Assembly (NCBI RefSeq): GCF_040409955.1
Contig: NZ_CP123384.1
Location: 1,718,001-1,782,000, forward strand
Origin: Salipiger sp. H15
Lineage (GTDB): Bacteria; Pseudomonadota; Alphaproteobacteria; Rhodobacterales; Rhodobacteraceae
Reading direction: 5' to 3'
DNA length: 64,000 bases
Within the stretch, counting starts at the first letter, position 1, and every line of letters starts with the position of its first letter. Shown one piece after another: positions 59,680 through 64,000 of the stretch. The notes under the pieces were generated by a model, which ran no database searches, was not told the origin of the DNA, and saw only the letters and a list, made by a program, of their open reading frames with translations. Both the position numbers and the translations under genes were made by a program.

Positions 59680-60320
59680 ACGAGACGAGGCTGCGCGAGC
59701 AGATCTGCGAGATGGCCGCCTCGATGTTCGCGCGCGGCCTCACGGGCGGCGCCTCGGGCAATATCTCGGCGCGCACCGAGGATGGCGGGCTGCTCGTCTC
59801 GCCCACCGGCTCGAGCTTCGGCAGCCTCGATCCGGGGCGGCTGTCGCGCTTCGACGCGAAGGGCGTGCTGGTCTCCGGCGATGCCCCGACCAAGGAGATG
59901 CCGCTGCACAGCGCCTTCTACGAGACGCGCGGCAAGACCGGGGCGGTGGTGCACCTGCATTCGACCCATGCCGTGGCATGGTCGATGATGCCCGACATCG
60001 ACCCCGAGAACCTCCTGCCGCCACTCACCGCCTATGCGGTCATGCGGCTCGGCAAGGTGCGGCTCTTGCCGTTCTTCGTGCCGGGTGACCCGGCCATGGG
60101 CGACGCGGTGCGCGGGCTCGCGGGCCGGCGCTCGGCGGTGGTGCTCGCCAACCACGGGCCCGTGGTGGCGGGCAAGGATCTCGAGGCAGCGGTCTACGCC
60201 ATGGAAGAGCTCGAGGAGACCGCAAAGCTCGCGCTGCTGCTGCACGGCCGCCAGCCGCGGATGCTCACCTCCGGGCAGGTGAAGAAGGTGGTCGACAAGT
60301 TTGACGTGGACTGGGACTGA
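59676..60320 (+). CDS. otnC: 3-oxo-tetronate 4-phosphate decarboxylase (class II aldolase family)
   Basis: A 214-residue class II aldolase-fold enzyme that decarboxylates 3-oxo-tetronate 4-phosphate to dihydroxyacetone phosphate. The zinc site is formed by the His of VVHLHSTHAVAW and a later His in VVLANHGPVVAGKDL; GGASGNISARTEDGGLLVSPTGSSF is the phosphate-binding loop. The start overlaps the otnK stop by 4 nt (ATGA). Confidence 0.94.
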   Translation: MNETRLREQICEMAASMFARGLTGGASGNISARTEDGGLLVSPTGSSFGSLDPGRLSRFDAKGVLVSGDAPTKEMPLHSAFYETRGKTGAVVHLHSTHAVAWSMMPDIDPENLLPPLTAYAVMRLGKVRLLPFFVPGDPAMGDAVRGLAGRRSAVVLANHGPVVAGKDLEAAVYAMEELEETAKLALLLHGRQPRMLTSGQVKKVVDKFDVDWD

Positions 60321-60323
60321 GAC

Positions 60324-61103
60324 ATGAAGTTTTCCGCCAATATCGGCTTTCTCTACACCGAGCTGCCGCTGCCCGAGCGCATCCGCGCGGCGAAACGCGA
60401 CGGGTTCGACGCGGTGGAGTGCCACTTCCCCTATGACGTGCCCGCCGCCGAGATGAAGGCGGCGCTGGAGGAGACCGGCTTTGCCATGCTCGGGCTCAAC
60501 ACCATTCCGGGCAACCCCGCGGCGGGCGACTTCGGCCTTGCCGCCCTGCCGGACCGGCGCGAGGACGCGGCCGCGGCGGTGCGGCAGGCGGTGGCCTATG
60601 GCGCGGCGATCGGCGCGCTGAACGTGCACGTGATGGCGGGCCGCACCGATGGCGGCGCGGCGGCCGAGGCGGCCTACCGCGAGACGCTGATGCTCGCCTG
60701 CGACCTCGCAGCGGCGGCGGGCATGGGCGTGCTGATCGAGCCGATCAACCACCGCGACGTGGCGGGCTATCACCTCAGCCGCGTCGAACATGCCGCCGAG
60801 ATCGTCGCGGCGCTTGGCCGGGACAACCTGCGCATCATGTTCGACTGCTACCACACGCAGATCATGCAGGGCGACCTGACCAAACGCTTCGCCGTGCACC
60901 TGCCGATGATCGGCCACGTGCAGATCGCCGCCGTGCCCGATCGCGGCGAGCCCGATGGCGGCGAGATCTGCTTCGAACGCCTGCTGGCCTCCTTCGCGGA
61001 CGCCGGCTGGGAGGCGCCGGTGGGCGCGGAATACAAGCCGCGCGGCGGGGACACGAAGGCCGGCCTCGGCTGGCTGGCCCCCCTGCGCGCGGCGCTGGCT
61101 TGA
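60324..61103 (+). CDS. otnI: 2-oxo-tetronate isomerase (hydroxypyruvate isomerase family)
   Basis: A 259-residue xylose-isomerase-like TIM barrel that isomerises 2-oxo-tetronate to 3-oxo-tetronate. Metal and catalytic residues are visible in DAVECHFPYD, IEPINHRDVAGYHL and IMFDCYHTQIMQGDL, and the final GAEYKPRG holds the last conserved Glu. It starts 3 nt after otnC. With ltnD, otnK and otnC it completes the route from L-threonate to dihydroxyacetone phosphate. Confidence 0.94.
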   Translation: MKFSANIGFLYTELPLPERIRAAKRDGFDAVECHFPYDVPAAEMKAALEETGFAMLGLNTIPGNPAAGDFGLAALPDRREDAAAAVRQAVAYGAAIGALNVHVMAGRTDGGAAAEAAYRETLMLACDLAAAAGMGVLIEPINHRDVAGYHLSRVEHAAEIVAALGRDNLRIMFDCYHTQIMQGDLTKRFAVHLPMIGHVQIAAVPDRGEPDGGEICFERLLASFADAGWEAPVGAEYKPRGGDTKAGLGWLAPLRAALA

Positions 61104-61122
61104 ACCGAGAAGGATTGAACGG

Positions 61123-62058
61123 ATGACGGACGTACTGGCAGTCGGCAAGCCCGACCAGATGAGCCGCGAGGCGCTGGCCGGGCTGGGCTGGACCCACGTG
61201 GAAAGCCTCGATGCCGCGCAGGCGCTGGACGAGGAAGCGCGCAAGGGCGTGAAGGCCATCGCCTTCTACGGTCACAGCCCCTTTGCCGCCGCGCAGATGG
61301 AGGCCTTTCCGAACCTCGGCCTCATCGCCAACTTCGGCGTGGGCTATGACGCGATCAACGTCGGCGACGCCTCGGCGCGGGGCATCAAGGTGACCAACAC
61401 GCCCGACGTGCTGAACGACGACGTGGCCGACCTCGCCGTCGCCATGCTGCTCGACTATTGCCGCGACATGCGCCGGGCCGAGGCGCGGGTGCGTTCGGGC
61501 GCCTGGGGCAAGGAGGGGTCGCACCCGCTGCAGCGCAAGATGAGCGGGCAGAAGGCGGGCATCCTCGGCATGGGCCGGATCGGGCGCGAGATCGCCGACC
61601 GCCTCGCCGCCTTCAAGATGGAGATGCACTACCACGCGCGCTCCGAGAAGGAGACGCCGGGCTGGACCTTCCACGCCGATCCCGTGTCGCTGGCGCGCGA
61701 GGTCGATTTCCTCGTCGTGGCGCTGGTCGGCGGCCCGGCCACCGCGGGCTACGTCACGAAGGAGGTGCTCGAGGCGCTGGGACCGGATGGCGTGCTGATC
61801 AACATCTCGCGCGGCACCACGGTCGACGAGGAGGCGCTGATCGAGGCGCTGCAGGCCGGCACCATCCAGGGCGCCGGGCTCGACGTGTTCCTCAACGAGC
61901 CGAACCCCGACGCGCGCTTCCTGGCGCTCGAGAACGCCGTGCTGCAGCCGCACCAGGCCTCGGCCACGAAGGAGACGCGTTCGGCCATGGGCCAGCTCCA
62001 GCGCGACAACATCGCCGCCTTCATCGCGGGCAGGGACCTGCTGACGCCGGTGAACTGA
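61123..62058 (+). CDS. D-2-hydroxyacid dehydrogenase (glyoxylate/hydroxypyruvate reductase type)
   Basis: A 311-residue D-isomer-specific 2-hydroxyacid dehydrogenase. The catalytic domain has LIANFGVGYDAINVGDASARGIKVTNTPDVLNDDVADLAVAMLL; the NAD motif is AGILGMGRIGREIADRL; the active-site Arg is in ISRGTTVDEEAL and the His in VLQPHQASATKETR. It starts 19 nt after otnI with AGAAGGATTGAACGG upstream. It is not part of the known four-enzyme threonate route; it may reduce a side product such as hydroxypyruvate or act on the other tetronate isomer. Confidence 0.92.
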   Translation: MTDVLAVGKPDQMSREALAGLGWTHVESLDAAQALDEEARKGVKAIAFYGHSPFAAAQMEAFPNLGLIANFGVGYDAINVGDASARGIKVTNTPDVLNDDVADLAVAMLLDYCRDMRRAEARVRSGAWGKEGSHPLQRKMSGQKAGILGMGRIGREIADRLAAFKMEMHYHARSEKETPGWTFHADPVSLAREVDFLVVALVGGPATAGYVTKEVLEALGPDGVLINISRGTTVDEEALIEALQAGTIQGAGLDVFLNEPNPDARFLALENAVLQPHQASATKETRSAMGQLQRDNIAAFIAGRDLLTPVN

Positions 62059-62062
62059 AGCA

Positions 62063-62106
62063 CAACGTCCTTCGAAGGACGTTGCAAATCTCTTCGAAGA
62101 GATTTG
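62063..62106. repeat. Tandem 22-bp palindrome element, copy 2
   Basis: Two perfect palindromes abut: unit a at 62063-62084 (CAA, CGTCC, TTCGAA, GGACG, TTG) and unit b at 62085-62106 (CAA, ATCTC, TTCGAA, GAGAT, TTG). It starts 4 nt after the dehydrogenase stop and ends where the operon terminator stem begins. Confidence 0.9.
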
Positions 62107-62131
62107 GCCCCTGCCTTGGCGGGGGCCTTTT
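62106..62131 (+). terminator. Rho-independent terminator of the L-threonate operon
   Basis: GGCCCC (62106-62111) pairs with GGGGCC (62122-62127), followed by TTTT. Confidence 0.72.
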
Positions 62132-62134
62132 CGT

Positions 62135-63418
62135 TCAGGCCGGGCGCGACCCGTTGGTGTCCGCCCCGGCAAAGCCCGCGTCGAGCGGCCGCCAGGCCCA
62201 GGCGGTCAGCACGACCACCCCGGCGGCGGCGACCACGAAGGGCATTTGAAGTGCCAGCGCGCGCGGCATCACCTCCTCGGCAAACCGGATCACCAGCCCC
62301 GACAGCAGCAGCCCGAGCGGCATCATCCCCCAGGCGAAGAGCCGGTAGGTGGCATTGACCCGCCCGAGGATCGCGTCGGGCACGTGGCGCTGGCGGTAGG
62401 AGACCGAGACGGTGTTCCACACCAGCCCGCAGAACTCGAAGACCGCCAGCACCGCCGCCAGCGCCCAGCCGTTCGGCGCCAGCGGCAGCGCGGCGAAGGC
62501 CAGCGCCGAGGCCAGCGTCATCCACTGCGCCGAGGGCCCGTTGCCCAGCCTGCGCACGATGCGCTCGGCGCAGAACCCGCCCAGCACGCCGCCCACCGCC
62601 CCCGCGGCGAGGATCAGCCCGTAGCCCGAGGCGCCGAGGCCGAGGTTTTCCTGCACGTGCAGCACCAGCGCGATCACCACCATCTGGTGCAGGAGGTTCC
62701 AGACCCCGGTGATCACCGCCAAGAGGCGCAAGAGCGCCGAGCCGCGCAGGAAGGCGAGCCCGTCGCCGAGTTCCCTCTTCCAGTCGCGGGCGGCGTCGCG
62801 GCGCGGGGTGAAGCGGCCCTGCAGCGTGCGCATCAGCAGCACCGCGCCGAGGAAGGCGAGGGCGTTGAGCGCGAAGGGCAGCCAGACCACCGAGGCGATG
62901 AGGAAGGCTCCCACCGCCGGGCCCAGAAGCGCGTTGCCGACCATCTCGACGCTCCAGAGCCGGCCGTTGGCGCGCTCGAGCTCCGCGTGCGGCACGATGG
63001 CGGGCAGCATGGTCTGCGCGGCGCTGTCGCGGAACACCTCGGCCGTACCGACGAGCAGCGCGCAGCCGAGCAGGGCAGTGAAGAGCCCCGGGCTCGCCGT
63101 GCCCGTGTCCGGCGCAGGGGCCAGCGGCAGGGCCAGCCAGATCACCAGCGCCGCCAGCGCGAAGGCACAGGCGCGCACCACGTCCATGGCGACGATCAGG
63201 CGGCGGCGGTCCATGCGGTCGGTGACCACCCCGGCGGGCAGGGCGAACAGGAACCACGGCAGGCGCAGGGTGATCGGCATCAGCGTGACCAGCAGCGGAT
63301 CGCGGGTCAGCAGCGTGGCGAGCCAGGCCCAGACCACCACGGCGACGCCATCGGCAAGGTTGGTCATGCCGCTGGCGAGGATGAAGCGCCGGAGGGGGTG
63401 GGAGGCGGAAAGGGTCAC
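62135..63418 (-). CDS. MFS transporter (EntS-like exporter group)
   Basis: A 427-residue major facilitator with twelve predicted helices. The loop 2-3 motif is LFALPAGVVTDRMDRRRLIVAMD (motif A type), and the N-half start SGMTNLADGVAVVVWAWLATLLTRDP is like the EntS/DUF894 exporters. Pseudo-symmetry of two six-helix halves is clear, split by the DWKRELGDGLAFLRGS loop. It is convergent with the L-threonate operon and follows the KDG kinase gene in the same direction, 110 nt away. Cargo unknown. Confidence 0.9.
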   Translation of the reverse strand: MTLSASHPLRRFILASGMTNLADGVAVVVWAWLATLLTRDPLLVTLMPITLRLPWFLFALPAGVVTDRMDRRRLIVAMDVVRACAFALAALVIWLALPLAPAPDTGTASPGLFTALLGCALLVGTAEVFRDSAAQTMLPAIVPHAELERANGRLWSVEMVGNALLGPAVGAFLIASVVWLPFALNALAFLGAVLLMRTLQGRFTPRRDAARDWKRELGDGLAFLRGSALLRLLAVITGVWNLLHQMVVIALVLHVQENLGLGASGYGLILAAGAVGGVLGGFCAERIVRRLGNGPSAQWMTLASALAFAALPLAPNGWALAAVLAVFEFCGLVWNTVSVSYRQRHVPDAILGRVNATYRLFAWGMMPLGLLLSGLVIRFAEEVMPRALALQMPFVVAAAGVVVLTAWAWRPLDAGFAGADTNGSRPA

Positions 63419-63528
63419 GCGGGCTCCTTTGGGAAATTCAACCGTGTCGCAACGACCCTAAGTCCCCATGCCCGCATGAGGTCAAACGAAACCCGCCGCC
63501 CTTCCGCAGCGGCATTCCGCACCGGGGC

Positions 63529-64000
63529 TCACTCGAAGATCGAGGGCACCAGCGCGCCGCGCGCCTGGATCACCTTGGCGGCAAGGCGCATGGCCTCGGC
63601 CGCGGCCTCCTGCGGGGCCTTGCCGCGCGCCAGACCCGCCAGCAGCCCGGCGGCAAAGCTGTCGCCCGCGGCGGTGGTGTCGACCACGTTGGCCACGGTC
63701 TCGGCGGCGATCTCGTGCAGCCCGGCCTCGCGCTGCCACAGGTGCAGCGCCGCGCCGCCCTGCTTGACCGCCACCATGTCGGCGCCGCCGTTGCGGTAGC
63801 GCTCGATGGTCTCGAAGGGCGAGGCGTCGCCGAAGAGCTCCTCCTCCTCGTCGAAGCTCGGCAGCACGATGTCGGCGGTGCGCGCGCCCATGGTCAGCCC
63901 GGCGCGCATGGCGTCGGCGCTTTCCCACAGCCGCGGCCGCAGGTTGGTGTCGAAGGAGACGATCGCCCCCTTGGCGCGCGCCTTGGCCAGCGCGCCACAG
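63529..64000 (-). CDS. PfkB family sugar kinase, probably 2-keto-3-deoxygluconate kinase (N-terminus outside window)
   Basis: The frame is open from the right edge of the window (64000) to the stop at 63529, about 157 residues of the C-terminal half. VSFDTNLRPRLW is typical of KDG kinase, and VVDTTAAGDSFAAGLLAGLA holds the catalytic Asp and anion hole of the PfkB family. The end REAGLHEIAAETVANVVD leads into this motif as usual. The internal ATG at 63909 is not the start. Substrate is inferred from the NLRPRLW motif only. Confidence 0.85.
   Translation of the reverse strand, partial: CGALAKARAKGAIVSFDTNLRPRLWESADAMRAGLTMGARTADIVLPSFDEEEELFGDASPFETIERYRNGGADMVAVKQGGAALHLWQREAGLHEIAAETVANVVDTTAAGDSFAAGLLAGLARGKAPQEAAAEAMRLAAKVIQARGALVPSIFE

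Overview
The window is a compact, GC-rich stretch of core chromosome from an alphaproteobacterium, most likely a member of the Rhodobacteraceae (roseobacter group). The evidence is a tRNA-His that starts without the extra 5' G and carries A73, a direct-repeat SOS box GTTC-N7-GTTC before an mmcB gene, an RpoH sigma factor with a QKKLFFNLR box, a PhaR regulator, the ribB-ribH-nusB order, and small roseobacter-type families (DUF6324, DUF6476). There is no rRNA operon, insertion sequence, prophage or CRISPR array. Two tRNA genes (Tyr-GTA and His-GTG) are present. Genes cut by the window edges are an acetyltransferase at the left and a PfkB sugar kinase at the right.

Bases 1-10200 hold mostly minus-strand housekeeping genes: flavin reductase, the nitrogen-PTS enzyme I (ptsP), aspartate kinase (lysC), a short-chain dehydrogenase with an NTF2-like partner, DUF1178, a NUDIX hydrolase and the Kdo transferase waaA. 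Bases 10351-13412 carry rlmB and the riboflavin genes ribB (with a degenerate GTP cyclohydrolase half), ribH and nusB. Bases 13653-23306 hold a small membrane protein, an envelope pair (COG3904 plus a coiled-coil membrane protein), mmcB, a divergent gene pair with overlapping start codons (DUF6476 and an RluD-type pseudouridine synthase), rpoH, a Gfo/Idh/MocA oxidoreductase, phaR and an EamA transporter.

Bases 23294-32978 are a minus-strand amine-utilisation region. An amino-acid-type ABC importer (ATPase, binding protein, two permeases) is followed, after a terminator, by two glutamine-synthetase-like ligases around a class I glutamine amidotransferase and an FAD amine oxidase. This is the layout expected for gamma-glutamylated amine or polyamine breakdown. 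A perfect 14-bp palindrome sits just before the first ligase, and a DegT-type aminotransferase lies downstream behind its own terminator boundary.

Bases 33125-49291 hold two tandem TerB-like genes, rlmJ, a membrane acyltransferase, pyrG, secG, a DMT transporter that overlaps thiamine pyrophosphokinase tail to tail, a 767-residue very acidic largely disordered protein, an S49 peptidase, a 59-residue membrane zinc-ribbon protein, a Na/Ca exchanger, a pteridine-reductase-like SDR, uvrC and argC. Bases 49490-64000 hold ychF, a MATE pump, a DUF1007-NicO metal transport pair, DUF2461, polyphosphate kinase 2, an NAD-dependent epimerase, a lone trpA, a complete L-threonate catabolic operon (ltnD-otnK-otnC-otnI plus a 2-hydroxyacid dehydrogenase) with a recognisable promoter and operator, an MFS exporter and part of a KDG kinase.

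The least explained structures are non-coding. One is a 44-nt element, seen twice, made of two abutting 22-bp perfect palindromes of the form CAA-N5-TTCGAA-N5'-TTG whose arms differ in sequence but stay self-complementary. The other is a dispersed intergenic repeat family (GAGGGGCGCTGCCCC hairpin followed by CCCCGGGAGTATTTGGAAAGA-like sequence), seen at least seven times and often next to terminators.
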